From: UBA2387 sp019454665
Lineage (GTDB): Bacteria > Armatimonadota > Fimbriimonadia > Fimbriimonadales > Fimbriimonadaceae
Assembly (NCBI GenBank): GCA_045862995.1
Contig: BTVX01000009.1
Coordinates: 62,001-126,000 of the forward strand
Direction: 5' to 3'
Length of the DNA stretch: 64,000 nucleotides
A model generated the notes under the pieces. That model made no database searches. It saw only the letters and a program-made list of their open reading frames with translations, and was not told the origin of the DNA. How positions within the stretch are numbered: the stretch's first letter is position 1; the number at the start of each line of letters is the position of its first letter. A program made the translations under genes and the position numbers. Shown piece by piece: positions 24,724 through 33,078 of the stretch.

Positions 24724-24996
24724 CTAGGCGGCTTTCTTTGAGTCTCCCGCCTCCGCCTTGGGGTTTTCGGATCGAGACGACGCCCGCAGACTCGGGGTCG
24801 CCGGGTTGAAGATCAGGAACCACAGCGAGGTCGTCAAGGTTCCCGCAAAGTAGGCGGCGACGCCACGAGTTACGGCTTGAAGGGGCTCGACCTGCGCCAG
24901 GATCGAGGCCGCCAGCGCCAACAAGGCGCAGGTGCTTCCCACCAGTTTGGTGATGGCTTTGGCGCGTTGTTGAGGCGACATCGGAGGTGGCTCCAT
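24724..24996 (-). CDS. Small membrane protein, unknown
   Basis: About 90 aa, with two hydrophobic segments: KLVGSTCALLALAASILAQV and AAYFAGTLTTSLWFLIF. The tail is charged (SENPKAEAGDSKKAA). The ATG at 24996 is used; a further ATG at 24981 is possible and a TTG at 25023 extends the frame. It lies between the MBL-hydrolase operon and the sigma gene on the same strand. No family recognised. Confidence 0.5.
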   Translation of the reverse strand: MEPPPMSPQQRAKAITKLVGSTCALLALAASILAQVEPLQAVTRGVAAYFAGTLTTSLWFLIFNPATPSLRASSRSENPKAEAGDSKKAA

Positions 24997-25071
24997 TGAA
25001 GGTATCGGCGGCGGGGCCGCCAATCCTCAGCAATCTTGCGAGGAGTTTGTGAAGTTCCCAGGTTCGGGAAC

Positions 25072-25836
25072 CTACAGCGGGATGCGAAGTCCGTCGTAGG
25101 CCAGCCGGATGTTGGGGGGCATCGTGGCCTCGACCGCGTCGTGGTCGTAGTCGTGGCTCAGGTGGGTGAAAAACGTGGTCCTCGCCCCGATGCGCTTTGC
25201 CACATCCATCGCCTGCTCGAAGTTGAAGTGGTTCGGGTGGGGCTTGTAGCGGACCGCGTCCAGCACCAACGTCTCCAGTCCGTCGAGGAACGCCCACGAC
25301 TCGTCCGGGATGAGGTTCACATCGGTCAGATAGGCGAAGTCGCGGCACCGCAGCCCGGTCACCGTCCACCTGCCGTGAACCAAAGGAAACGTCTGGATTT
25401 CCAAGCCAGCCGCCCGGACGACGTCCGGGACGGGACGCACGTCGAAGTTGGGCAGCATCACTCCCGGCGGAGGCGGCTCGAACGCGTACGGGAACACGCG
25501 GCGGATGTCCTCCTGGGTCTCCTCGTTCGCATACACCAGAACGGCCCGCCCGGACTTCAGCGAGTAGCCGCGCAGGTCGTCCATCCCCATGATGTGGTCG
25601 GCGTGCCCGTGGGTGACGATCACGCACTCGACCGAGAGGACGCCTTCCTGGAACAGTTGCAGGCGCATCTCCGGGGCACAGTCCACCAACACGTTGCCGA
25701 GTTCCGTGCGGAACAGGATCGAGGGCCTCGAACGGTGGTTCTTGGGGTTGGCAAGAAAGCTCTCGGGGTACTCGAATCCCAGCGTGGGCACTCCGCTGCT
25801 GGTTCCCGAGCCGAGAACCACGACCTCGGCGTTCAC
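25072..25836 (-). CDS. MBL-fold metallohydrolase, PhnP-like
   Basis: 254 aa from a GTG that overlaps the upstream stop (GTGA). VVVLGSGTSSGVPTLGF opens the fold, and VTHGHADHIMGMDDLRGY is the H-x-H-x-D-H metal-binding motif with the D-D-L-R element typical of PhnP-like cyclic phosphodiesterases. Later ligands lie in FPLVHGRW, AYLTDVNLI and FFTHLSHDYDH. It likely hydrolyses a cyclic or linear phosphodiester; the substrate is not known. It is the last gene of the nine-gene minus-strand run. Confidence 0.88.
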   Translation of the reverse strand: MNAEVVVLGSGTSSGVPTLGFEYPESFLANPKNHRSRPSILFRTELGNVLVDCAPEMRLQLFQEGVLSVECVIVTHGHADHIMGMDDLRGYSLKSGRAVLVYANEETQEDIRRVFPYAFEPPPPGVMLPNFDVRPVPDVVRAAGLEIQTFPLVHGRWTVTGLRCRDFAYLTDVNLIPDESWAFLDGLETLVLDAVRYKPHPNHFNFEQAMDVAKRIGARTTFFTHLSHDYDHDAVEATMPPNIRLAYDGLRIPL

Positions 25837-26441
25837 AGTTCGCCGGCCGATTGCAGCACCATGCGCGCGACGATCGTACTGGGGACGTCGGCGTATTGGG
25901 CCACGCGTTCGATGCACCGGGCGAAGTTGCGCTCGTTCAGGTCGTCCCATTCGGTATGGTCGCGCCGACCTTGGGCGACCACTTCGACGGCTTCGTCGAG
26001 AAACCGTGCGCGGGATTGGGGCTGGGATTTGTTCTGGATGGCGGCGAATCGGCGCCCGAGTTGCTCGTAGATGCCGTCCCAGTTGGTCTTGGCCCCCAGT
26101 TGAGCCTTCATCCGCGCCAGCGAAGCCTCCTGCAAGCGTCTGGCTTCGAGATCGCGGCGCTTGACCCGCTCGTAATCGTCCGCCGTCACGCCGTCGATCA
26201 CGCGAAGCTTGACGGTCAACCGCAACTCGGACGACATGCGCTTCTCGATCTCTCGCTTGATGTGCGGCAGCTTGAGGTGGCCCGCCAGGTCGGACTCGTG
26301 GTGCGGCAGACCGAGCACGAGAATGTCCTCTTCCAGTGCCACCGGAACACATCGGTTGAGTGCCGTCCACACGCCGACGCCTGTCACGCTTTCGCGGATG
26401 TCGGGGAGGGCGTCGTTCCAAGCGCGCAAGAGATCGGGCAT
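25833..26441 (-). CDS. Unknown protein with a possible DnaA domain-I-like N-terminus
   Basis: 202 aa. MPDLLRAWNDALPDIRESVT and VWTALNRCVPVALEEDILVL-HLKLPHIKREIEKRM resemble the pattern of DnaA N-terminal domains: a tryptophan helix, alternating strands, then a terminal helix. The resemblance is by eye and weak. The middle (YERVKRRDLEARRLQEASLARMK) is a charged helix, and the last 70 residues are helical (NERNFARCIERVAQYADVP). CATAAT lies 9 bases upstream of the ATG, so it may also have its own promoter within the operon. Function unknown. Confidence 0.6.
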   Translation of the reverse strand: MPDLLRAWNDALPDIRESVTGVGVWTALNRCVPVALEEDILVLGLPHHESDLAGHLKLPHIKREIEKRMSSELRLTVKLRVIDGVTADDYERVKRRDLEARRLQEASLARMKAQLGAKTNWDGIYEQLGRRFAAIQNKSQPQSRARFLDEAVEVVAQGRRDHTEWDDLNERNFARCIERVAQYADVPSTIVARMVLQSAGEL

Positions 26442-26477
26442 GCCACGGGGATTATGGAACTTCGGGCGGCTCCAAGG

Positions 26478-27407
26478 CTAGCCGGGGGTGCTCGCCTTGA
26501 CCAGCCGGTCCACCACGGCCTCCCATTCGGGACCGCCCTCGGGTCGCTCGACATAGATCGTCGTCGGCTCTTGCTGGTCGAGCCGGTGCAGCGCGTCGTA
26601 CAGCGCGCATGCATAGGCCACTGCATCGCGCGGCATGCGAATCTGCAGCGCGTTGGACGCCGGACCAAGCACCAGGCCCGCCGCCTCCGGTGGCACGCAC
26701 TCCACCAACCGAACGGGAACCCGGGGAGCATAGTGGCGCGGGTACATCCCCGGCGACGTCCGCATCTTGGCCGAAGGAATCTGCCCCAGTGGGACACCGA
26801 GGGCCGCTTGGATGTCGCCGCGCGAAACGCCGCCTGGACGAAGAATCGCCGGCGGGTTCATCGTCAGGTCCACCACCGTGCTTTCCAATCCCACGAAACA
26901 CGGCCCTCCATCCAAAACGTGGGCGATGCCCTTGGCCAGTTCGGGATCAATGTGCTCGGCGCGGGTCGGCGAAAGCTGGGTGAACGGGTTGGCGCTCGGG
27001 GCCGCCAGCGGCGTGCCGGCGGCAAGAATCAGGGAAAGCGCCACAGGGTGCTTCGGCATGCGGATGGCCACCGTGTCCAATCCTGCCGTGACTTCGGGCG
27101 GCACGAGATCGCTCTTGGGCAGGACCAGCGTGAGCGGACCGGGCCAGAACCGGTCGGCGAGCACCCTGGCCAGCGGCGGGACCTCCCGCACCAATGGAAG
27201 CACCTGCTCGAATGTCGCCACGTGGACGATCAGCGGGTTCTCGGGGGGTCGGCCCTTGAGGTCGAACACCTTGCGCACGGCTTCCCTGTTCGTGGCGTCG
27301 GCGGCCACGCCGTACACCGTCTCGGTCGGCATCGCGACGAGCAACCCCCGCCTCAAGGCGTCGGCGGCAAGTGCGATGTTTTCGTCCGTCGGTTCGAGGA
27401 TATTCAC
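26478..27407 (-). CDS. L-threonylcarbamoyladenylate synthase, long Sua5/YwlC form
   Basis: 309 aa from a GTG overlapping aroE (GTGA). LVAMPTETVYGVAADATN and KVFDLKGRPPENPLIVHV carry the K-x-R and S/T-x-N substrate pocket of the YrdC domain. The WPGPLTLVLPKSD, TVAIRMPKHP, PLAAPSANPFTQLSPT and STVVDLTMNPPAILRPGGV blocks follow. After a MYPRHYAPRVPV linker a C-terminal Sua5 domain adds about 90 residues. It makes threonylcarbamoyl-AMP from Thr, bicarbonate and ATP for t6A tRNA modification, the step before TsaB/TsaD (tsaB at 20213). Confidence 0.93.
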   Translation of the reverse strand: MNILEPTDENIALAADALRRGLLVAMPTETVYGVAADATNREAVRKVFDLKGRPPENPLIVHVATFEQVLPLVREVPPLARVLADRFWPGPLTLVLPKSDLVPPEVTAGLDTVAIRMPKHPVALSLILAAGTPLAAPSANPFTQLSPTRAEHIDPELAKGIAHVLDGGPCFVGLESTVVDLTMNPPAILRPGGVSRGDIQAALGVPLGQIPSAKMRTSPGMYPRHYAPRVPVRLVECVPPEAAGLVLGPASNALQIRMPRDAVAYACALYDALHRLDQQEPTTIYVERPEGGPEWEAVVDRLVKASTPG

Positions 27408-28216
27408 GTGATCGCCCTTAGCATGACCGCTTTGGGCGCCGGAATGCCGAGCCAGTGCTCGAAGGCCCGAGCCCCTTGGGCTGCGAGCAGGCCCCGCCCA
27501 TCGGTGTGGCGCCGACCCACCGAAGCCGCTTGACGCTCGAACGCAGTAGGCTCTGAACCGTACGCCAAGTCGTAGGCGAGCGCAACGGGATGGGTGCCTG
27601 CAAAGTCGAGATCGAGTTCGACCCCCGAAAGGCCCGTCGAAGTCGCGTTCACCACCAGGTCGGCACCGGTCAGGTCGGGCCAGTCGAGGACCTGGGCGTC
27701 GGGAGCCAGTTCTTGGACCATTCGCTCGGCGCGATCGCGCGTGCGGTTCCAGATCGCCACCTCGACACCCTGTTCGTCGCCGAGCGCCGCAACGACCGCG
27801 CGGGCCGATCCGCCCGCCCCAAGCACCACGGCACGGTACGGCAAGCGCAAACCGAGGTCCGCCAACGTGTCCATGAAGCCCGGCGCGTCGGTGTTCCACG
27901 CCCGTCCCGTGGGCAAGTCGAGCGTATTGGCCGCGCCGATTCTCGCCGCAAGCGGGTCCGGCTGGCTGGCCCAAGCCAAAGCCTCGGCCTTGTGGGGGAC
28001 GGTGACATTCACCCCCCGGAAGCCCATCTCGCGCAACCGTTCGAGAGCCTCGGCTACGCGTCCCGCAGGAACGTGGACGGCGATATAGCGGTACACCAAC
28101 CCGAGCGCGTCGTAGGCGGCGTGATGCATCGCCGGGGACTTGGAGTGCCCGATGGGGTCGCCGATCACGGCGAAGTCCGCCGACGGCAGGTCGTCCAACG
28201 TGTAGACGCGGCTCAT
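27404..28216 (-). CDS. aroE: Shikimate dehydrogenase
   Basis: 270 aa. The substrate-binding start is FAVIGDPIGHSKSPAMHHAA, followed by FRGVNVTVPHKAEA with the catalytic lysine, and N and D in AANTLDL and NTDAPGF. The NADP Rossmann element is AVVLGAGGSARAVVAAL with NRTRDRA after strand 2. It reduces 3-dehydroshikimate in aromatic amino-acid synthesis. It overlaps gtrA upstream (ATGA) and sua5 downstream (GTGA); yqeG-aroE proximity is also known in Firmicutes. Confidence 0.95.
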   Translation of the reverse strand: MSRVYTLDDLPSADFAVIGDPIGHSKSPAMHHAAYDALGLVYRYIAVHVPAGRVAEALERLREMGFRGVNVTVPHKAEALAWASQPDPLAARIGAANTLDLPTGRAWNTDAPGFMDTLADLGLRLPYRAVVLGAGGSARAVVAALGDEQGVEVAIWNRTRDRAERMVQELAPDAQVLDWPDLTGADLVVNATSTGLSGVELDLDFAGTHPVALAYDLAYGSEPTAFERQAASVGRRHTDGRGLLAAQGARAFEHWLGIPAPKAVMLRAIT

Positions 28217-28734
28217 CGCTTCTTGAACGCCCAGAGGCGTTGTCCGTTGAAGTTCCAAATGGCGACGAGCGCCGTGGCGATAAGCGTCGCGATGGCCCAA
28301 CTGCGCTTCGGATGCCCTGGGACGATGTTCGCAAACAACCCGACCGCAGCCACGTTCAGCAACATGCCGATCACGGAGACCACGACGAACCGCGCGAACT
28401 GAACCCCGCGCTCTTCCTTGTCGCGAATCTTGAACGTCCAGTAGCGGTTCAGCACGAACGAGTTGACGATTGCCAGCGAGGCCGTGGGAATCTTGAGGAT
28501 GGGTACGGCCAGTTTTTGGGCCTTGTCGGGGTCGATCGCGCCCGTCCCGACCAACTGGCTCCACCATTCGCCCACGGCCACCGAGAGCGATTGCCCCCCG
28601 AAGTTCATGAACATGAGCGTGTAGTGCAGGCCCACGTCAATGACCGTGGACGTCCCTCCAGCCACGCAGAACTTGAGGAACTGCTTGGCGATCGGGCGGG
28701 CGTTCAGCCAAGCCACGAAGCCGGTCTCGGTCAC
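28213..28734 (-). CDS. GtrA-family membrane protein
   Basis: 173 aa from a GTG overlapping the yqeG stop (GTGA). QFLKFCVAGGTSTVIDVGLHYTL is the first GtrA helix pair, then SLAIVNSFVLNRYWTFK, the family's diagnostic N-R-x-W-T-F signature, and two further helices ending NFNGQRLWAFKKR. GtrA proteins help move lipid-linked sugars across the inner membrane or anchor cell-wall glycosylation. Longer in-frame starts are inside yqeG and add unlikely residues. Confidence 0.88.
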   Translation of the reverse strand: MTETGFVAWLNARPIAKQFLKFCVAGGTSTVIDVGLHYTLMFMNFGGQSLSVAVGEWWSQLVGTGAIDPDKAQKLAVPILKIPTASLAIVNSFVLNRYWTFKIRDKEERGVQFARFVVVSVIGMLLNVAAVGLFANIVPGHPKRSWAIATLIATALVAIWNFNGQRLWAFKKR

Positions 28735-29297
28735 TGCGATGACGGACCTCCTGGTTTGCGTCGAAGCCGCTTCTTGAAGTGCCGAGACAGGAGGCGCTCG
28801 CCCATGCGCGAGACCTTGGTGCCGATGAACTCCTTTCGAGCCATGGGTACCAGCCAAACCGACTCGATGCCCGCGCGGTTGGCCCCCAGCACGTCGGTGA
28901 ACAGCTGGTCGCCGATCATGATCGCCTGCTTCGCCTCAACCCCGAATTGGGCCAACGCCCGCCGATACACGTCCGGGTTCGGCTTGAACTTGCCCCGCAA
29001 GAAGGGGATTCCCATGCGCTCGGCCAGCCGCGCCAATCGCGCGGGATGCCGCGTGTTGCTCAGGATGCAGAACTCCAGCCCGAGCGAACGGCCTTGGGCG
29101 AGCCACTCCAACACCCAATCGGGCAACGCTTCGCTGCCCCACGGCACCAGCGTGTTGTCCACATCGAGTAGGACGAGCCGTTTGCCTCGGGCGACCACGT
29201 CCTCCAAGTCCACGTCGCGCAGACTCGCGCCGAACTCGGTGGGCGCGAACGGTCGGGCCCACCTGCCGAAGAGGCTTCGGTCGGGGCGTTCGATCAA
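28731..29297 (-). CDS. yqeG: YqeG-family HAD phosphatase (class IIIA)
   Basis: 188 aa. VLLDVDNTLVPWGSEALPD is motif I (D-x-D-x-T) in the YqeG context, FCILSNTR motif II, and KPNPDVYRRALAQFG followed by MIGDQLFTDVLGANRAG motifs III and IV. The start is the TTG at 29297, which sits in a TTGA overlap with mltG and leaves the family's N-terminal PDRSLFGRWARPFAPTEF. A phosphatidylglycerophosphate phosphatase role is known for homologues in some bacteria and plastids; specificity here is unproven. Confidence 0.88.
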   Translation of the reverse strand: MIERPDRSLFGRWARPFAPTEFGASLRDVDLEDVVARGKRLVLLDVDNTLVPWGSEALPDWVLEWLAQGRSLGLEFCILSNTRHPARLARLAERMGIPFLRGKFKPNPDVYRRALAQFGVEAKQAIMIGDQLFTDVLGANRAGIESVWLVPMARKEFIGTKVSRMGERLLSRHFKKRLRRKPGGPSSQ

Positions 29298-30313
29298 GAC
29301 GATGCTTGCTCCTGTGCCTTCATGGCGGCGATGGCCTGACGGCGCTTGCGGATGTTGGCCAAGTGGTCTTCGTACCTCGTCGAGAACAGATGGTACCGAT
29401 CCGGCATGGCCACGTAGTAGAGATAGTCGTGGGTTTCGGGCTTCAACGCGCCGCCGATGCTGGCCACGGTAGGCGAGCAGATCGGACCGGGAGGCAGCCC
29501 CGCGATTCGGTACGTGTTGTAGGGCGACTTCACGGATTGGTATTCGCTCACGAGCAACGGCCGCCAAACCTGCAGCCCGTAGTTCACCGTGGCGTCAATC
29601 TGCAGGCGCATGCCCAGGCGGATGCGGTTCTCGATGACGCCCGCGATGCGCGGACGCTCCTCGTCGAGTGCGGCCTCCAACTGCACCATCGAACCGATAA
29701 TCACCGCTCGATGAAGGTCCTTGGGCTTGTCCAGAGCCTGGTACACCTTGGTCTCGAAGGCCTTGAGTTGCCGCGCGATGGCCCCGTGCGCGCCGAGCAG
29801 GGGCGGGAAGTCGTACGTATCGGGGTACAGGTAGCCCTCCAGCGAGTCCTCGGGCAGCGGGAACGACACCAGGCTCTGGAACAGCTCCGGGGTCTGCGTG
29901 GCCGCGACGTACTCCTCGGCCGTGCAAACGCCCTTCGATTCCAGCAGTTCGGCCGTCCGCGCGATCCAATAGAAGCTGGGGACGCGCACCATCTGGCGAA
30001 TGGGTTTGCGCAACGCCTGCAGCACGCGGTTGCGGTGCATCCCCGGCGAGAGTTGGTACGTCCCGTTCGAAACGGGCAACGAGTCGCGCCGGTAGCGGGC
30101 GTAGAGTTCCAGCGCTTGGGCGTTTTTGATATAGCCCTCGCGTTCGAGCCGGTCGAGCGCGGCCCGCAGGGGCAGATCGTCCTCGAATCGGAGGTACTTC
30201 GGCTCGCCCGAGCCAGTGGGCTGCGTTTCCTGGTTGACCCAGCCCGCCACACCTCCCAACGCCAGGGCGGCAAGCAGGATCAGACCGAACAGGAATCGCC
30301 TAAGCCGCTTCAT
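29294..30313 (-). CDS. mltG: Endolytic murein transglycosylase MltG
   Basis: 339 aa. One N-terminal membrane helix (FLFGLILLAALALGGVAGWV), a LysM-like domain, then the YceG catalytic domain: DSLEGYLYPDTYDF, GSMVQLEAALDEERPRIAGV, NRIRLGMRLQIDATVNYGL, SPYNTYRIAGLPPGPICSP and the terminal Y-Y-V-A-M. The family's V-E-K-E acid pair appears here as V-Q-L-E, with the second glutamate kept. It cleaves nascent glycan strands and sets their length. Its start overlaps the end of ruvX by 14 bases; mltG-ruvX adjacency is widespread. Confidence 0.92.
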   Translation of the reverse strand: MKRLRRFLFGLILLAALALGGVAGWVNQETQPTGSGEPKYLRFEDDLPLRAALDRLEREGYIKNAQALELYARYRRDSLPVSNGTYQLSPGMHRNRVLQALRKPIRQMVRVPSFYWIARTAELLESKGVCTAEEYVAATQTPELFQSLVSFPLPEDSLEGYLYPDTYDFPPLLGAHGAIARQLKAFETKVYQALDKPKDLHRAVIIGSMVQLEAALDEERPRIAGVIENRIRLGMRLQIDATVNYGLQVWRPLLVSEYQSVKSPYNTYRIAGLPPGPICSPTVASIGGALKPETHDYLYYVAMPDRYHLFSTRYEDHLANIRKRRQAIAAMKAQEQASS

Positions 30314-30707
30314 CGAAGTACCTCTCCAGAATCCGGACCGCAGCCTCGCCGTCCACACGCTTGCGGCGGGCGCTCGCTTTCAGTCCGGCTTCACGCATGG
30401 CTTGGTCCGAGGCCTCGCTGGTCAACGATTCGTCCACCAAAGCCGTGGCCACACCGATCTCGGACAGTCGCTCGGCGAGTTTCTCGATGACTTTGGACAT
30501 CTTGGTGGGCTGGCCTTCCATCAGGGGCAATCCGAGGACGCAGATCGAAGCTTCCTCTCGGCGCATGATTTGGGCGATGGCTGCGGCATCTTTGGCCAGC
30601 GTCCCGCTCGGGATCAGGTTGGCGCGCGGCGAGGCGATGCCGTGCTCCGATTCACCCAACGCCACGCCGATCTTGGTCGTTCCAAAGTCGATGCCCAAGA
30701 CCCTCAT
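30300..30707 (-). CDS. ruvX: RuvX/YqgF putative Holliday-junction resolvase or pre-16S nuclease
   Basis: 135 aa, family length. MRVLGIDFGTTKIGVALGES has the first catalytic Asp, ICVLGLPLMEGQPTKMS the G-L-P motif and VATALVDESLTSEASDQ the second acidic site; RRKRVDGEAAVRILERYFD holds the last Asp. It is an RNase H-fold nuclease linked to 16S rRNA 5' maturation. The ATG at 30707 overlaps the hisN-type stop (ATGA). Confidence 0.93.
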   Translation of the reverse strand: MRVLGIDFGTTKIGVALGESEHGIASPRANLIPSGTLAKDAAAIAQIMRREEASICVLGLPLMEGQPTKMSKVIEKLAERLSEIGVATALVDESLTSEASDQAMREAGLKASARRKRVDGEAAVRILERYFDEAA

Positions 30708-31459
30708 GCCCCGTGCAACTCCCGAAGCAGCCAATCGTGGAGCGCGCCGTTGCTGCTCACCGCACTTCGGCCAAGGCCTGGCTTTCCGTTCGTGTCCGTG
30801 AACCGGCCCCCGGCTTCTTCGACGATCACGCCCATGGCTGAAATGTCCCAGCGGGCGATCACGGGGTCAATCATGGCTTCGACGCGGCCCGACGCCACGA
30901 GTGCGTGACCATAGGCGTCGCACCACGTGCGCGTGGCCAGCGTCTGATCAGCGATGCGACCCAGACCATGCGCGAACCCGTGTTGGGCCATGCCCTTGAA
31001 GCCCGCATGGCAGACGATCGCGCGGGAGGGCTCGGTCGTCGGCGAGACTCGGCACGGACGCCCGTTGAACCATGCCCCGCCTCCCTGTTCGGCGAACAGC
31101 ATCTCGTCGAGGGCGGGAAAGTAGCACACCCCGAGAACGGACTGCTGATCCACTTCGAAGCTCAGCAGGGTCGCGTACAGCGGAACGCCGGCGATGAACG
31201 ACTTGGTGCCGTCGATCGGGTCGAGCACCCAGCGGTCGGCGGCGTCTTCCGCGCCACCCTCCTCTTCGCCCAACACGGGCTCGCCGGGAAACGCGCGGGC
31301 GAGTTCCTCGCGGATAATGCGCTCGGCCTGTCTATCGGCCTCGGTGACTGGAGTCGCGTCGGCCTTGTAGACCACGTCCGGTTGGCTTTGGAACCGAGAC
31401 AGGGTGGTTCGTCCGGCGCGATAGGCGATGTCGAGGGCTGTTGCCAAGCGCGGACTCAT
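30704..31459 (-). CDS. Inositol-monophosphatase-family phosphatase, histidinol-phosphatase-like
   Basis: 251 aa. The metal sites are GEEEGGAE, WVLDPIDGTKSFIAGVP (D-P-I-D-G-T) and ARWDISAMGVIVEEAGG (W-D). The short N-terminus and the RTTLSRFQ-KADATPVTEADRQAE start fit the HisN-type histidinol-phosphatases rather than true IMPases, so histidine biosynthesis is the likely role, though no his genes are near. It is the first gene of the nine-gene operon and ends in ATGA with ruvX. Confidence 0.88.
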   Translation of the reverse strand: MSPRLATALDIAYRAGRTTLSRFQSQPDVVYKADATPVTEADRQAERIIREELARAFPGEPVLGEEEGGAEDAADRWVLDPIDGTKSFIAGVPLYATLLSFEVDQQSVLGVCYFPALDEMLFAEQGGGAWFNGRPCRVSPTTEPSRAIVCHAGFKGMAQHGFAHGLGRIADQTLATRTWCDAYGHALVASGRVEAMIDPVIARWDISAMGVIVEEAGGRFTDTNGKPGLGRSAVSSNGALHDWLLRELHGA

Positions 31460-31483
31460 TCAGCCCAACAGTTTATCCCGGTC

Positions 31484-32266
31484 TCACGACAGGAGTTCCT
31501 TCGCGGCCATCGCGAGCCCCATCACCAGGACGAACCAGCCGAAGCCCTTCTTGAGGTTGGCCGCAGCGACCCGCTTGCCGATCGCCGCACCGGCCCACGA
31601 GCCCGCTAGCATCACGCCGACCACGCCGCCCAAGAACGCCCAAGGCATGTCCTGAGCGTGCGTCAGGTCCACCCCGAACCCGACCAGCGACTGAATGGCG
31701 ATGACCATGAGCGACGTTCCGACGGCCATCTTCATGTCGAGCCGCCCGAACCAGAGCAGCGCGGGCACGATCAGGAACCCACCGCCCGCGCCGAGAAAAC
31801 TCGAAACCGCCCCGACCAGGAAGCCCACGACGGCCATCTTGGCAGCCGACGCCTCGCCTTGACCGGGCGTAGGGGCCGCGCCTCGGATCATGGAATAGGC
31901 CACAGCCACCATCAACGCGGCGAAGGGAACAAGCACCACCTTCGCCCGAGCCACTTCCCAAGGCCCGATCGCCACGACGGGAGGCAGGAGCGGCACGAGA
32001 AAGTGCCGGACGAGCAACACGCCCACCAGAGCGGGCACTGCGAACGCCAACCCGATGCGCGGCTCGACCAGTCCACGTCGCCCGAAACCGATCGCCGAGA
32101 CGGCCGCGTTGAGCCCCACGACGCCGAGCGAAAACCCGGTGGCGCGGACGGGGTCAACCTTGAACAAGTACACCAGGATCGGCACGGTGAGGATCGCGCC
32201 TCCGCCGCCCGTGAGCCCGAGCGCCAGCCCCGCCAGAGCCAGGAGTGCGTAGCCCGCTATCTCGAT
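31484..32266 (-). CDS. TauE/SafE-family membrane transporter, start codon unclear
   Basis: About 260 aa with 7-8 hydrophobic segments. ALAGLALGLTGGGGAILTVP and FLVGAVSSFLGAGGGFLIVP are the two matching halves of the TauE/SafE fold, each with the G-x-G-G-G-x-x-x-x-P motif. The frame has no ATG, GTG or TTG where the first helix begins; the candidates are ATC at 32266, with GGGGG six bases upstream, or ATA at 32260, which overlaps the pxpC stop as ATAG. These proteins move sulfite, sulfoacetate or other organic anions. The operon context with PxpABC suggests pyroglutamate or a related anion, as inference. Confidence 0.85.
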   Translation of the reverse strand: MEIAGYALLALAGLALGLTGGGGAILTVPILVYLFKVDPVRATGFSLGVVGLNAAVSAIGFGRRGLVEPRIGLAFAVPALVGVLLVRHFLVPLLPPVVAIGPWEVARAKVVLVPFAALMVAVAYSMIRGAAPTPGQGEASAAKMAVVGFLVGAVSSFLGAGGGFLIVPALLWFGRLDMKMAVGTSLMVIAIQSLVGFGVDLTHAQDMPWAFLGGVVGVMLAGSWAGAAIGKRVAAANLKKGFGWFVLVMGLAMAAKELLS

Positions 32267-33078
32267 GAGAGGCCCCCGTGCAGGCGGATGGCTCCGATCC
32301 GCGCGGCGAGCCGGGCTTTGGCCGCTCCGCGCAACGCCATTGCTTCGTCCCAGCCGATCGCCTGGAACTCCACAGAAGCGCCAGGTGCCAGCTGCCCAAG
32401 ACGATCCAGATCGGCCTCCGCCACCACACCGACCTTCGGGTAGCCGCCCAGCGTGGGTCCATCTGGCCCGACGATGAGCAGCGTGCCGCTCGGCGTCCAT
32501 TGCACGGCCCCGACGCACGCGGGCTCGCTGGGCCATTCGTGAGCGTGGGTCGGCGCGTCCGCGCGGCTCAGGCGCAAGCCGACACGGTCGCTGTGGACGC
32601 CGACGGTCCAGGGGGCTTCGATAAGAGTTTCCAACGGAAGGATAGAGGCCTGCGGCCCTGGGCAGAGATTCAACGGTCCCGCCGCGAGCGATGCAACCGG
32701 CTCGGCTAGCCGCAACGGGACGCCCGTCGCGCTCGACCAAGCGACGACGACCCGCGCCCCGCGCCCGACCTTTCCACGTACGGAGATGCGATCCCCGTTG
32801 CGCACCAGATACCTTCCGTCGCCGGGGCGGCGCGTCTCCCCGACGATCACCTCGCAAGGAGCGCCCACGGCAGCGACCATGCCATCGTCTTCGGCCACGA
32901 ACGTGCCGCCGAACAAATTCAACTCCCACACGGGGGCCGCCTCGGGCTTTCCGACCAGGGCGTTCGCCAAGGCCGCGGACTCGCGATCCATCGCTCCCCC
33001 TGGGGGAACGCCGTAACGGCGCAGACCTGGCGAAGGACCGACGAGGGCACCGTGAAACGGACCGACAGGGGTCAACAC
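32257..33078 (-). CDS. pxpC: 5-oxoprolinase subunit PxpC (KipA-like)
   Basis: 273 aa. VGPFHGALVGPSPGLRRYGV followed by PPGGAMDRESAALANALVG is the start of biotin-carboxyltransferase-like KipA proteins, and TPSGTLLIVGPDGPTLGGYP the central conserved block. The start is the GTG at 33078, inside the end of pxpA; a TTG lies 3 bases later. With PxpA and PxpB it hydrolyses 5-oxoproline (pyroglutamate) to glutamate using ATP, clearing a glutamine-degradation by-product. Confidence 0.9.
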   Translation of the reverse strand: MLTPVGPFHGALVGPSPGLRRYGVPPGGAMDRESAALANALVGKPEAAPVWELNLFGGTFVAEDDGMVAAVGAPCEVIVGETRRPGDGRYLVRNGDRISVRGKVGRGARVVVAWSSATGVPLRLAEPVASLAAGPLNLCPGPQASILPLETLIEAPWTVGVHSDRVGLRLSRADAPTHAHEWPSEPACVGAVQWTPSGTLLIVGPDGPTLGGYPKVGVVAEADLDRLGQLAPGASVEFQAIGWDEAMALRGAAKARLAARIGAIRLHGGLSSR

